A stretch of 64,000 bases of DNA from Mucilaginibacter flavidus (GTDB lineage: Bacteria > Bacteroidota > Bacteroidia > Sphingobacteriales > Sphingobacteriaceae), in contig NZ_JAMXOE010000006.1 of NCBI RefSeq assembly GCF_024055575.1, forward strand, positions 124,001 through 188,000, written 5' to 3'. Positions within the stretch are counted from its first letter, which is position 1. Each line of letters opens with the position of its first letter. Positions 44,349 to 54,133 of the stretch are shown one piece after another. Made by a program: the position numbers and the translations under genes. Below the pieces are notes generated by a model that made no database searches, was not told the origin of the DNA, and was given only the letters and a program-made list of their open reading frames with translations.

Positions 44349-44431
44349 GTGTTATTTCACTGGATAATTTAATATGGATAATTCAGGTCGATAACCCAGG
44401 CAGGCTTTCTATAAATATTTGTAAATAGACT

Positions 44432-44827
44432 ATGGATGCAAAAATAAAATATATCGGCAAAATAAATTCGGCGTTAAAAACTATTGAGGACTGCCCGTTG
44501 CAGGGTAACGAAAATGCGCCGGATGCGGAAGTGATTATTTACCCGGAATTTATAGAAGGTATTAAAGACCTAAAATCAGGCGCCGAAATTTTGCTACTAA
44601 CCTGGCTGCATGCCGCCGACAGAAGCGTTATAAAATGCTACCCGCGCAATAACATAGATGCCCCGGTTGTTGGCGTCTTTTCAACACGGTCGCGAGCCCG
44701 ACCTAACCCCATCGGCATCCACCCGGTAACGGTTATTGATCTTTCTGCAGAAGGAGTGATTAAAGTGGCCGGCCTTGAGGCGCTTGATCAGACGCCGGTA
44801 ATTGATATAAAACCATTGTTGAGATAA
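44432..44827 (+). CDS. trmO: tRNA (adenine-N6)-methyltransferase TrmO (short form)
   Basis: TrmO (TsaA/VirR-like) proteins methylate N6-threonylcarbamoyladenosine at tRNA position 37 using S-adenosylmethionine. The diagnostic segment STRSRARPNPIGIHPV is present, preceded by NAPDAEVIIYPEFIEGI and followed by VAGLEALDQTPVIDIKP. At 131 residues it is the short form without the C-terminal extension of the E. coli enzyme. It lies between the AhpD-like and helicase genes on the same strand; no functional link is evident. Confidence 0.85.
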   Translation: MDAKIKYIGKINSALKTIEDCPLQGNENAPDAEVIIYPEFIEGIKDLKSGAEILLLTWLHAADRSVIKCYPRNNIDAPVVGVFSTRSRARPNPIGIHPVTVIDLSAEGVIKVAGLEALDQTPVIDIKPLLR

Positions 44828-44918
44828 TATCAGGTTTTCAATCAAAATTAAGGCCGGCTTTAGGCAGTGTGGATAACATCCATATAAAAACTAAAAATAT
44901 TAGTATAACTTTACCGCA

Positions 44919-46907
44919 ATGAACCGGGTAATGCAATTAGCTTTCGACTATGTGGAATTAACCAACACGGTGATTTTCCTAACTGGTAAAGCTGGCACAG
45001 GTAAAACAACATTCCTGCAACAAATAAGGCGGGATTGTAAAAAGAAACTAGCCGTTGTTGCTCCAACAGGCGTTGCAGCGATCAATGCCGGTGGTATGAC
45101 CATTCATTCGCTGTTTCAAATTCCTTTCGGGCCTATTATCCCTTCGGGAGATGCAAAGCCGGACGCATATTACAGCGCCGAGAAAAGAGAATTACTGGAA
45201 AATCTTGAACTGCTTATTATAGATGAAGTAAGTATGGTAAGGCCCGATGTGCTCGATCAAATAGATCTTATACTCCGTAATATAAAGGAATGTCCATCGC
45301 CATTTGGCGGCGTGCAACTACTGCTCATCGGCGACCTTTCCCAATTGAGCCCGATTATAAGGGACGAAGAGTGGATTATGTTGAGCAGGTATTATTCAAC
45401 CCCATATTTTTTCAGCAGCATAGTTATGCAGAAAGCGCCGTATGTGCGCATTGAACTCGATCATGTATACCGCCAAAAAGAGCAGGCATTTGTAGATATT
45501 TTGAATGAGGTGCGCAATCAGTCTATTAGCCCCAGAAGCCTGGAACTGCTGAATGCGAGGCACCAGCCGGGTTTTCGTCCCGCTAAAGACGACCCGTATA
45601 TAACATTAACCACTCATAATGGGCTTGCCCAGCAAATCAATAGTGAATTTGTTGAAGCGCAGGAAGGTGATGAGTCTGAATTTACGGCAACAATAAGGGG
45701 CGAATTTCCGAAAGACGCCTATCCTACCGAAACCAACCTCAAGCTAAAGGTTGGTGCACAGGTGATGTTTGTAAAAAACGATAGCTCGGCTGAAAAGCTT
45801 TATTACAATGGGAAAATAGGTACCGTTACCAAGCTCGCGGCCGACATTGTTTTTGTTCAATGCGGAGAAAGCAAAGAAATTGCCGTGCAGGCCGTTGAGT
45901 GGACGAACGTTAAATACCAGATGGAAGAGCAGCAAATCAGCGAGACCACAGCCGGCAGCTTCGCCCAAATACCACTAAAACTGGCTTGGGCCATCACCAT
46001 TCACAAAAGCCAGGGATTAACTTTCGACAGGGCTATTATTGATGTGAGCGAGGCGTTTGCCCATGGTCAAACCTACGTGGCTTTGAGCCGCTGTCGCAGC
46101 CTTTCGGGAATGGTACTGCGTAATCCCATCACTGCAAATAATATCATTGGTGATCCGGCAGTGGGGCGTTTTAATGAACAGGCAAAGCAGTTGCAGCCTG
46201 ATGCTCAAAGGCTGGAACGCGACCGCGAACTTTACCGGCAGTTTCTGCTGGCGGAGTTGTTTGATTTCGGTGGCCTAAAAAGAAAATATAAAGGATTTGA
46301 AGAACTTATCCCTGATCTCGATCCGGCTATTATCGAAGTGGCGGAAAAATTTGTTCGGAGGTTATCGTTGTGTGATAATGACCGCATAAAAACGGCCGCT
46401 GCTTATTTTCTCGGTAAGCTGCGGGAGACGATAGAAAACCTTCATATTCAACTACCTGCATTTATAGGTCAATCGAAAGAAAAAGCCACCAAAGCTGACC
46501 AGCTTATCAATTGGGCCATGGCGCGTATTTCGCTTATGGAGCATTTTTCCGAATCAGATTTTACAGCCGACATTTATCTCGGATTAAAAAAATCTTTGTT
46601 GACCAACAAGTCGGGGGCATACCTGAAGGCGTTGAACGCCAAACCCAACGAAAAACTTTTTTTCCAGTTGATAACCTGGCGGGATACTGTTGCTGCCAAA
46701 TACAACATTATGCCCAACATGGTATTATCCGAAAAGACATTGGAGACCATTGCCGAAAAGCTGCCGCCGGTGCTCAAAGCGTTGAGTGCTGTTAAAGGCG
46801 TAGGTCCGCAAAAGGCGGCTCAGTACGGGGCTGAAATTATAGCATTTATCCGTGCTTATGAATACGAACTGCAAGGGCAGGATGTGCAGCAGGCTAGTTT
46901 GTTTTAA
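44919..46907 (+). CDS. PIF1-like superfamily 1 helicase with C-terminal HRDC-type domain
   Basis: DNA helicase of the PIF1/RecD-like SF1B class. Walker A LTGKAGTGKTTFLQQI (about 20-35), VAPTGVAAINAGGMTIHSLF, Walker B LLIIDEVSMVRPD, QLLLIGDLSQLSP, and the C-terminal motif WAITIHKSQGLTFDRAII with YVALSRCRSL. Residues after 470 include a helical module ending LKALSAVKGVGPQKAAQYG, resembling the HRDC/helix-hairpin-helix tails of Bacteroidota PIF1-like proteins. At 662 residues it is full length. Likely roles in replication or recombination; the exact role is not known for this class. Confidence 0.88.
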   Translation: MNRVMQLAFDYVELTNTVIFLTGKAGTGKTTFLQQIRRDCKKKLAVVAPTGVAAINAGGMTIHSLFQIPFGPIIPSGDAKPDAYYSAEKRELLENLELLIIDEVSMVRPDVLDQIDLILRNIKECPSPFGGVQLLLIGDLSQLSPIIRDEEWIMLSRYYSTPYFFSSIVMQKAPYVRIELDHVYRQKEQAFVDILNEVRNQSISPRSLELLNARHQPGFRPAKDDPYITLTTHNGLAQQINSEFVEAQEGDESEFTATIRGEFPKDAYPTETNLKLKVGAQVMFVKNDSSAEKLYYNGKIGTVTKLAADIVFVQCGESKEIAVQAVEWTNVKYQMEEQQISETTAGSFAQIPLKLAWAITIHKSQGLTFDRAIIDVSEAFAHGQTYVALSRCRSLSGMVLRNPITANNIIGDPAVGRFNEQAKQLQPDAQRLERDRELYRQFLLAELFDFGGLKRKYKGFEELIPDLDPAIIEVAEKFVRRLSLCDNDRIKTAAAYFLGKLRETIENLHIQLPAFIGQSKEKATKADQLINWAMARISLMEHFSESDFTADIYLGLKKSLLTNKSGAYLKALNAKPNEKLFFQLITWRDTVAAKYNIMPNMVLSEKTLETIAEKLPPVLKALSAVKGVGPQKAAQYGAEIIAFIRAYEYELQGQDVQQASLF

Positions 46908-46981
46908 GTTGCTAAAATTTCACACAAGCTTGTTACCCTTTAAGCCCCATTTCAAATGCCCCCAGCGCTATGTGCCTTAGT

Positions 46982-47617
46982 TTAACTACTTTGCACAAAA
47001 CTACCAGTTGCAGCATCATAGGTAACCGTTGCTGCAAATATGCCATTAGCAAACGTAATTGTTGTCGATTGGCTTATAACACCGCTTTCTGTCGACGGGT
47101 CAACAATTTCTCCGGCGGCGATGTTACTTGCAAGGAAAATGGTTAGCTGTGTTGTCGGCCTGAAAATAGCATGCTGTGCAAGCGGGATAAATTGCGAATT
47201 GAGCAGGGCTTTGTCAATAGCTGTGCCATTTACCGAAACTGCCTGCACTAAACCAAATGAAAGGTCACTGCCTGGAGAATATTGATTGGTAACCTGGTAG
47301 GCATCTGGCCCGATAGGTACCGGGTTGGGCTGCGAAAAGGCGCCCGTCTTATCAAACGTGTAATTTTGCGAAGACTGTGCAGCTTGTTCGGTAAAGCTCG
47401 TTACCACTACAACGCCACTGTTGTTGGTTACAGATGCATAAACAGAATACGTCTCTTCATCCCAGGTCACAGCGTTACTTTCAAAAGGAGGAAAACTAAC
47501 CCACGAAAAAGGAGCCTCGCCCTCCACTGTTTTAATTAAAACGATATTTTCTTTGGCGGCATAAATTGTTTGCAGGTCGGCTGCAGCGATGTTGATGTTT
47601 AATTGATAAGCAGGCAT
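46982..47617 (-). CDS. Hypothetical beta-rich protein
   Basis: A 211-residue protein with no signal peptide and no transmembrane segment, low in Lys/Arg and rich in Ser, Thr, Val and Asn; the translation alternates strand-like segments (YSVYASVTNNSGVVVVTSF, SFGLVQAVSVNGT, TITFANGIFAATVTYDA), suggesting a beta-sandwich. I do not recognise a family. It opens with MPAYQLNINIAAADLQTIYAA, which I recall in a scattered set of bacterial and fungal proteins, without a confident function. It is isolated: convergent with the helicase gene and 157 bp from the histidine kinase stop. Confidence 0.6.
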   Translation of the reverse strand: MPAYQLNINIAAADLQTIYAAKENIVLIKTVEGEAPFSWVSFPPFESNAVTWDEETYSVYASVTNNSGVVVVTSFTEQAAQSSQNYTFDKTGAFSQPNPVPIGPDAYQVTNQYSPGSDLSFGLVQAVSVNGTAIDKALLNSQFIPLAQHAIFRPTTQLTIFLASNIAAGEIVDPSTESGVISQSTTITFANGIFAATVTYDAATGSFVQSS

Positions 47618-47774
47618 AAGGATAAAGGTTAAAGTTATTACTCAAAATAAAGTGAGCAATTATAATAAAAACTCATGTCAGTTTACAATATTTAACATTA
47701 AGAATTTTGATTTTAGCTTCTTTAAAATACGCTTAATCATCAGTTCCCGTTAGTTTGATTTATGTAACCCTGCA

Positions 47775-49567
47775 CTAAGAACTGAAAGTTAAAACGAAAC
47801 TTGTACCAGCGCCTTTTTTTGAGCTGAGTGTAATTGTGCACCCGATTGTTTGTGCCATATCTTTCACAAGATTTAAGCCCAGACCGTGTTTTGAGCTTCC
47901 AATGGTCAGGTTTTCTTCAAAGTTTTTAACCTGCTCATCGGTCATTCCGGGCCCGTTATCGCTAATTGAGAGTTTAAATTGATCGCTTTCTTCCCACGCT
48001 TTCCAGGTAATAGTTGCGCCTGGTGTTCCCTTTAACGCATTGGCAGCATTTTGCGTAAGGTTATGCATAATTGTCTTTAGATAGTTCTCGTCGGTACGAA
48101 GGATAAGGTTTTCATCTGATTGGTAAATAAAATTGATACCGGTAGTTCCTGAGAAAAAGTCTTTCAAATAAGAGAATAAACCAGTAACGGCGACGGTCGT
48201 TTTTTCGGGGCTAAAATTTTCCATTTGCCCTTTACTCCATAAAAGTATTTCTTCCATCACCTCCAAAAGTGCAACAGCCGACTTTGTGATTTTTGATTCC
48301 TGTTCAGCTTTTTGTTCTTCGCTTAACAAGCGTGCCTCCCGTTTTTGCAATTGTAAAAAGTTAACCAGGCTTACAATCGGGCTTCGCAAATCGTGGGTAA
48401 TTATCGCAAAAAACTTGGCCTTCAGCTTATTTGCACTATCAAGCTGTTCGTTCAACTTTGTTAGGGCAATATTCTTTTGTTTACGAACCGCGCTTAGCCG
48501 GTAATAAAGTCCTCCTATAATCAGCATTATAACCAACCCGGCTAATAAAAGCAGAATGTTCCGCTGCTGAGATTGGGCTCGTGTTTTTTGATTTAGTATT
48601 TCCTGGTTCTTCTTTTGAATTTCATTCCTGCTTTCAAGTTCAGCAATTTTGTTTTTGTTTTGCTGTGAAAAAATGGAATCGGTAACATCCTGATAAAAGT
48701 TAAAGTTATCGTACGCGCCTTTATAGTCGCCGTTATGGTATTGTAATTCAGATAATATTTCGGTGTAATACGCCTTATCTTCAATATCGTTTCTGAGTTC
48801 GGTCATTTTTATAGCCTGCCTGATATACTTCTGGGCTATTTTTAAATCTTTTACCGAATCGGCGAAAATTATAGAATCGGGCTTGATTGATTTTAAAGCC
48901 CCAAAACGAACCATATAAAAATAGGCTACTCCTAAATTCCCCGTATTAATTGAGATTAGTTCATCATCACCCGGATATTTGTCCCATATCCTTTTGGCGG
49001 CTAAATGTAGTTCGATACATTTCCGGTAGTTGTCTTTATAAATTGTGGCCATGTTTGAATATATCCCAGCCACCAATTGCTCCTCCCCCAGTTGTTTAAA
49101 AATTGGCAATGCCTGATCATAGTATATTTTTGCCTGTAGCGGCATCCCGCGTCTAAGGTACGCCGACCCAATATCTCTCAGTACGCTGCCTTCACCCAAT
49201 TTGTCGTTAATTTTTTTGTAAATCCTCAATGCATCAGCATTATACACACTATCGCGGTTATAATTCTTTTGAGCAAAAGCAATTATAGCCATGTGCTTAT
49301 AACAATTTGCGGTAAGAGAGTCGCTGTTTATACTTTGCGCTATGTTGAGGCTTTGCTGGTAACAATCCATCGCCGATATATAGTCGGACTTATTTGTGTA
49401 TTGCTGCCCGAGGGCTATCAATTCAAATGCTTTTGTTACTTTATCGCCTGGCTTAATATGCGCTACCACCTGCTTTAAGGAATCAATCTTTTTATTAGCC
49501 TGGGGTAAACAACAACTGAGGAACAAATAATCAGCAGGCAGATTAAAATTGATGTTTTAATATTCAT
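47775..49567 (-). CDS. TPR-sensor histidine kinase with a frameshifted signal peptide
   Basis: Histidine kinase with periplasmic tetratricopeptide repeats (about residues 20-290), one membrane segment (about ILLLLAGLVIMLIIGGLYY), a coiled coil, HisKA (FFAIITHDLRSP) and HATPase (NLTQNAANAL, DNGPGMTDEQ, GLGLNLVKDM). The frame containing all this has only a TTG (49526) as start, giving a poor N-terminus. A real signal peptide with ATG at 49567 (MNIKTSILICLLIICSS) exists one frame away; one extra base in a run such as CCCC near 49504 would join the two. Listed as one gene from that ATG with a probable one-base frameshift. Pairs with the LytTR regulator upstream. Confidence 0.8.
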
Positions 49568-49631
49568 TATAAAAGGGGTATTGGTTTCTAACAGAGGCAA
49601 TTAAACAATCGCGTAAATCATGCTGCTTTTT

Positions 49632-50348
49632 TTATTGATACAGACTTTGCAATGTTTCTTTAAAGTTCCTTCCAACCGGTAACGTATAGTTATTTGCCAG
49701 TGTCACTTTTAGCGAATTGTATTGTTTTATATAATGTTTTTGAACTGCATAACTTCTGTGTATCCTGATAAAATTCGCAAAGCCCCGCTCCTTAATTAAA
49801 TGGCTTAGCGATTCGAGTACCATATATCTTTTGCCTACGGTGTTGATGCTGGTGTAGTCCTTCATGGCTTCCAAATAAATAACTTCGTGCAATTGGAGCT
49901 TAATTTGGCGTGTACCTTCTTTTATAAAAATGGTATCAGCACCCAGTGTATGCGACAGTAGTTCAGATTTATTTCTTATCAAAAAATATTCCTGCAAACG
50001 ATTTATCATTTTTTCAAATCGTTCTGACGTAAATGGTTTTACAATAAAGTCAAAGGCCTCTACTTCAAAACCATCTAAGGCGTATTCAGGAAAACTGGTA
50101 ATAAATACACAGGCTGGAATTTGCATTAGTTGCCCCCGCAGTTGCAAACCGTTTAATTCGGGCATATCTATATCCAGGAATAATACATCGGGCGCTAATT
50201 TTATACAGGCATCTAATGCTTCTGCGGATGAAGAATAAGAACCTAATACCTTAATCTGCGGATAGTCTTTAAGAAACGACAAGGTCATTAACCTGTCTAC
50301 CAGGTCGTCATCTACTACTATGCACGTTATGTCGTTGTTATGAACCAT
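49632..50348 (-). CDS. LytTR-family response regulator
   Basis: Cytoplasmic response regulator: receiver domain with VVDDDLVD and phospho-acceptor Asp59 (FLDIDMPELNG), then a LytTR DNA-binding domain (about 135-238, KLQLHEVIYLEAMKDYTSI, FANFIRIHRSYAVQKHYIK). It is encoded 64 bp upstream of the histidine kinase on the same strand, a typical pair. It is divergent from the five-gene exported locus that starts at 50497, with about 150 bp between them, so this locus is a natural regulatory target. That link is inferred from position. Confidence 0.9.
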   Translation of the reverse strand: MVHNNDITCIVVDDDLVDRLMTLSFLKDYPQIKVLGSYSSSAEALDACIKLAPDVLFLDIDMPELNGLQLRGQLMQIPACVFITSFPEYALDGFEVEAFDFIVKPFTSERFEKMINRLQEYFLIRNKSELLSHTLGADTIFIKEGTRQIKLQLHEVIYLEAMKDYTSINTVGKRYMVLESLSHLIKERGFANFIRIHRSYAVQKHYIKQYNSLKVTLANNYTLPVGRNFKETLQSLYQ

Positions 50349-50469
50349 GTTATCGTAATAAATTATGATAATGAACTGTTTTCAACGGGTAAAATTCTTC
50401 AACCAACGTCACCGGCCGATTATTTATGTCGTTGGTAGAGTAGCACTTTTAAACGCCTGCCCGGATAGA

Positions 50470-50496
50470 TAGATTTGAGATATAAATCTTATATCT
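50470..50496 (+). promoter_or_regulatory. -7-like box and palindrome before the exported locus
   Basis: TAGATTTG (50470-50477) matches TAnnTTTG exactly. Directly after it AGATATAA (50478-50485) and TTATATCT (50489-50496) form a perfect inverted repeat ending at the ATG, so initiation there would give almost no leader, or the repeat may be an operator. No properly spaced TTG was found. Confidence 0.45.
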
Positions 50497-51561
50497 ATGA
50501 AAAAAATAAACCATTTGCCGGTGTTAATACTACTGTTAATAACCGCGTTTGATGCTTATTCGCAGCAAAATAACAAAATAAGTATTTTTGATAAAGTTAA
50601 TAATACGACAACAAAAGCGAGCAATTTAATTGCCGTATTTCAACCATATTTATTAAAAGCGAGGCAACTTTTTTACGACAGTAAACAACTTGCCGTGGAT
50701 GTAAAAGCGGCAACAAAAAACGCCCCCGGTAGCAATTCAACTAATCTAAGTTCTGCCGGCTACTCAAACTCAAGCGTTTCAACGCCAAACGCCCAGGGCA
50801 GTCAGGGCTCTTATTCCGCTAACGATGCCGGTAATACGGCAGGTGGCTCAGGCTCCTATTCATCCAATCAAAATACGAACAATAGCGCAAACCAATATAA
50901 TCAAAATGCCGCGTTAAACAATAATAACAGCGTTTCCTCTCAAAATTACCTGGCCGGGCAAAGTTTGCCCATTAATAATCCACAATCGGTAAATAATGAT
51001 GACACCGGCAATTTGGGTAACCAAAATAACGGCGTATATGGCAATTGCCTGGATGTGATGACTGGTACGGTGATGGGCATGGGTGAGGCCGCACAAAAAC
51101 CAGGTGCGGTTGACTTAATGTTTTTCGCGCCTGCAGATGGCCAGAATACCTATTACCTGATGACACCCGGTTTTGCTAAAAATAATTCGACCGCGGGATA
51201 CATGACCGAGCATGTAAGCGAACAGGCGATGCAGTGGAGTGATATTAATGAAAGCGAAGTGGCACTAACCAGGCTTACAATCGGGCAGTTTAATCAAATT
51301 CAAAACAACAGTCAAATTCAAAGTGCGGTGCGCAATGCACAAGGCTACGCCGCCTATTATGCATCGGTCGGTCAAAAACTTGACGGACAAGTTTTTGCAA
51401 TAAAAATGCAGATGGACAGCCGGGAAGTTTACGGACTGATGGCTGTGATTAAACAAATTGGCACCAGCGGTAGCAGCGGCTACCTGAAAATAAAAATAAA
51501 ATCAACAGGAATTGATACCAACAGCGATGGTACAGCAGATGCTAATGTTTATCAGCGCTAA
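50497..51561 (+). CDS. Exported N/S/G-rich protein, unknown
   Basis: First gene of the exported locus. Signal peptide (MKKINHLPVLILLLITAFDAYSQ), a short helical part, then a long stretch (about residues 75-185) rich in Asn, Ser, Gly and Tyr, low in complexity, and a folded C-terminal domain (from GNCLDVMTGTVMGMGEAA to the end) with a periodic GQFNQIQNNSQIQSAVRNAQ helix. No known family recognised. The low-complexity linker is typical of secreted or surface proteins. The next gene starts 20 bp on. Confidence 0.6.
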   Translation: MKKINHLPVLILLLITAFDAYSQQNNKISIFDKVNNTTTKASNLIAVFQPYLLKARQLFYDSKQLAVDVKAATKNAPGSNSTNLSSAGYSNSSVSTPNAQGSQGSYSANDAGNTAGGSGSYSSNQNTNNSANQYNQNAALNNNNSVSSQNYLAGQSLPINNPQSVNNDDTGNLGNQNNGVYGNCLDVMTGTVMGMGEAAQKPGAVDLMFFAPADGQNTYYLMTPGFAKNNSTAGYMTEHVSEQAMQWSDINESEVALTRLTIGQFNQIQNNSQIQSAVRNAQGYAAYYASVGQKLDGQVFAIKMQMDSREVYGLMAVIKQIGTSGSSGYLKIKIKSTGIDTNSDGTADANVYQR

Positions 51562-51580
51562 CTACCAAAAACATACTTAT

Positions 51581-53368
51581 ATGAAAAAAATAATTAACTA
51601 TTCATTTATCCTCATTTTAACGGTCGTTTCGATATTTGTAGGTTGTAAAAAAAATAACCCGGTACCGGTCCCGGCAATAACGGCCATTTCGCCATCAACT
51701 GGTCTTGCCGGGATTGCGGTCACCATTAGCGGCTCTGGTTTCAATGCAACAGCTTCGGCTAATACTGTAAAATTTAATGGCGCGGCGGCCGTAGTTACAT
51801 CGGCAAGCAGCGGCTCATTAGTTGTAACGGCGCCAGCTGGCGGAAGCACCGGGACTGTAATTGTAACTACAACGGGCGGAACAGCTACGGGGCCTATATT
51901 TACCTATTTAATGGCACCTTCTATTACGGCCATTAACCCTGCTTCGGGTAAGGCGGGTTCGGTAGTAACAATTACGGGGGTTAATTTTGATGCTGTACCG
52001 GCTAACAACATCGTTAAATTTAACGGCACTACCACAGCCATTACATCCGGAACAACAACCTCATTAGTGGTTACAGCCCCAGCGGGCGGAAGCTCAGGCG
52101 CCGTAACAGTAACTACGCCCGGGGGGACGGCTACCGGGCCGATATTTACCTATTTGCAGGCGCCAACGATAATAGGTATTACTCCCGCTTCGGCTACTGC
52201 GGGAACTCCGGTAACTATCACAGGGACAAATTTTGATGCCACCGTTGCCAATAACGCTGTTAGTTTCAACGGAACAGCTGCCGTAGTTACAAGCGCCACC
52301 GTTACACAACTGGTTGTTACCGTGCCGACAGGCGGGACCTCGGGAAATGTAACTGTTATCACGCCGGGTGGCACATCAAATGCATTCGGCTTCACTTACG
52401 CTACTGCTGGTCCTAATATATATGTGCTTGGTTCTGACACAAGGAGTGGTTTTGGCTACTGGAAAAACTTTGTGTTCACGCCTGTAGCAGATTGGTTAAA
52501 CCCTTATTCGATGGTTGGCTCCGGCAACGATATTTATGTGGCCGGTCCATCCACAAGCGGCACCCCGACCTATTGGAAAAATGGCGCCGCCGTGCAACTT
52601 TCAGCACAAACCGGTTTTACATTTTCCATTTATGTTTCCGGTGCCGATGTTTATTGCCTTGGCGCAATTGGAACCACATACTATACCTGGAAAAATGGCA
52701 CGTCAACGGCACTAAACACTAATAGCGTAACTGTTATTGGCTCAAACGCCAGTTCATATTTAAACAACGCAATTGCGGTAAGTAACGGGGATGTTTATGT
52801 AGCTGGCTCACGATACCTGGCTGGCACTACCACACTAAAGGCAACTTATTGGAAAAATGGCACTCCTGTTGATTTAACCGATGGGGTGCACGCCGGTAGT
52901 GCAAAAGCTTCAGCAGTATTTATTTCAGGCAGCGATGTTTATGTGGCCGGCACTGAAGAAGTGCGCGACCCTGTCACCGGTGGCATTATCAATCAGGCCC
53001 CACGCCTTTGGAAGAACGGTGTTTCAATATCGATTACCACCCCGGCAAACAGCCTATTTAACCGCGTATCCAGCATTTTGGTGAAAGGTGCAGACGTATA
53101 CATCGGTGGGCAGTATAACGGGGCCGGAGCGGTTTGGAAAAATGGCACGTTGATAAATACTAGCACCTACGCGCTTGCAGAAAATGTTTCGTCGATATTC
53201 TTATACAATAACACGGATATCTATGTAACCGGGGCTTCCTCATCTTCTGGTAATAACTGCTACTGGAAAAATGGAAATTTTGTTGAAATGGACCCGGGAT
53301 GTAATGTGGTAAGCTCAAGCTGTGCAAGAACATCTGCCAACCAGGTAGTAGCTATTTATGTTAAATAA
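51581..53368 (+). CDS. IPT/TIG-domain lipoprotein with WKNG repeats
   Basis: Lipoprotein: signal ends SIFVGC, so Cys is lipidated after cleavage. I start at ATG 51581 (MKKIINYSF); the earlier ATG is inside the upstream gene. Three IPT/TIG immunoglobulin-like domains (each AITAISPSTGLAG / SVVTITG type, about 80 residues) follow. The C-terminal half has about six short repeats with the pattern D(I/V)YV(A/G)G...YWKNG (DVYVAGSRYL, YWKNGTPVDL and so on), suggestive of a beta-propeller. Likely an outer-membrane-exposed binding protein. Ligand unknown. Confidence 0.78.
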   Translation: MKKIINYSFILILTVVSIFVGCKKNNPVPVPAITAISPSTGLAGIAVTISGSGFNATASANTVKFNGAAAVVTSASSGSLVVTAPAGGSTGTVIVTTTGGTATGPIFTYLMAPSITAINPASGKAGSVVTITGVNFDAVPANNIVKFNGTTTAITSGTTTSLVVTAPAGGSSGAVTVTTPGGTATGPIFTYLQAPTIIGITPASATAGTPVTITGTNFDATVANNAVSFNGTAAVVTSATVTQLVVTVPTGGTSGNVTVITPGGTSNAFGFTYATAGPNIYVLGSDTRSGFGYWKNFVFTPVADWLNPYSMVGSGNDIYVAGPSTSGTPTYWKNGAAVQLSAQTGFTFSIYVSGADVYCLGAIGTTYYTWKNGTSTALNTNSVTVIGSNASSYLNNAIAVSNGDVYVAGSRYLAGTTTLKATYWKNGTPVDLTDGVHAGSAKASAVFISGSDVYVAGTEEVRDPVTGGIINQAPRLWKNGVSISITTPANSLFNRVSSILVKGADVYIGGQYNGAGAVWKNGTLINTSTYALAENVSSIFLYNNTDIYVTGASSSSGNNCYWKNGNFVEMDPGCNVVSSSCARTSANQVVAIYVK

Positions 53369-53372
53369 AGCA

Positions 53373-54122
53373 ATGAAAAGAATCATTACATACGCGGCGA
53401 TAGTTATAACAGTGGCGTTCGTTTACTCCCCTGTTGGCCATTCCTTATCCCAACCGCGAAGGGCGGCAGACCAACCTGGCAATCTGCTGTATTGGGCGCA
53501 AAAGCTACAACAAAATATAAATCCGCAAATTACTTCTTACCAGCATAAAGACAATACGGTAAGCTGGGGCGACGAAGGTAAATCTCCGCAATGTTTTGCT
53601 GACTGCAGTGGATTTATCAATGCGCTAATGGCTAAAACTTTTAACTGGACAGACGATAATTTTAAAACTGAATGGGGCCACAAACGGATGTTCGCCCATC
53701 ATTATTATGATGCAATAGTATCCGGCAGCCATTTCCGGCAGATAAAAAACATCAGTGGTATTCTTCCCGGCGATTTAATTGCCCTGCAGTACGCCGACCG
53801 ATCGGAACATGAAGATAATACGGGCCACGTGATGCTGATTGCAGCCTTACCGAGGCCGCACAGGCCATCGAAAGTTATCGAGCCGAATACACAGCAATAT
53901 GAAGTTGAGGTCATTGACTGCAGTAAAAGCCCACACGGCAAAACCGATTCCAGATTTAACTCAAACGGTGGCGGGTACAGTGGTTTGGGAAGAGGAAATT
54001 TCAGGCTATACACCAATGAGCAAGGGGATATAACAGGATACAGCTGGAGCACCGGAAACCCTAAGGAAGGTTTTAATCCTTATGAAAACCCGGTAGTAGT
54101 AGGTCGTTTTACTAATATTTAA
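53373..54122 (+). CDS. NlpC/P60-like exported cysteine hydrolase
   Basis: An exported protein with signal peptide (MKRIITYAAIVITVAFVY). Core features of NlpC/P60-type cysteine peptidases are visible: QCFADCSGFINAL with the nucleophile Cys (residue 78 from this start) and DNTGHVMLIA with the likely catalytic His. A second His region (HSLSQ... not catalytic) and C-terminal VIDCSKSPHG complete the domain. Such enzymes usually cut peptidoglycan stem peptides, but substrates outside peptidoglycan are known. I prefer the ATG at 53373 to the earlier one; it begins 4 bp after the preceding stop, so the locus is co-translated. Confidence 0.75.
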   Translation: MKRIITYAAIVITVAFVYSPVGHSLSQPRRAADQPGNLLYWAQKLQQNINPQITSYQHKDNTVSWGDEGKSPQCFADCSGFINALMAKTFNWTDDNFKTEWGHKRMFAHHYYDAIVSGSHFRQIKNISGILPGDLIALQYADRSEHEDNTGHVMLIAALPRPHRPSKVIEPNTQQYEVEVIDCSKSPHGKTDSRFNSNGGGYSGLGRGNFRLYTNEQGDITGYSWSTGNPKEGFNPYENPVVVGRFTNI

Positions 54123-54133
54123 TCTATAAAGAA

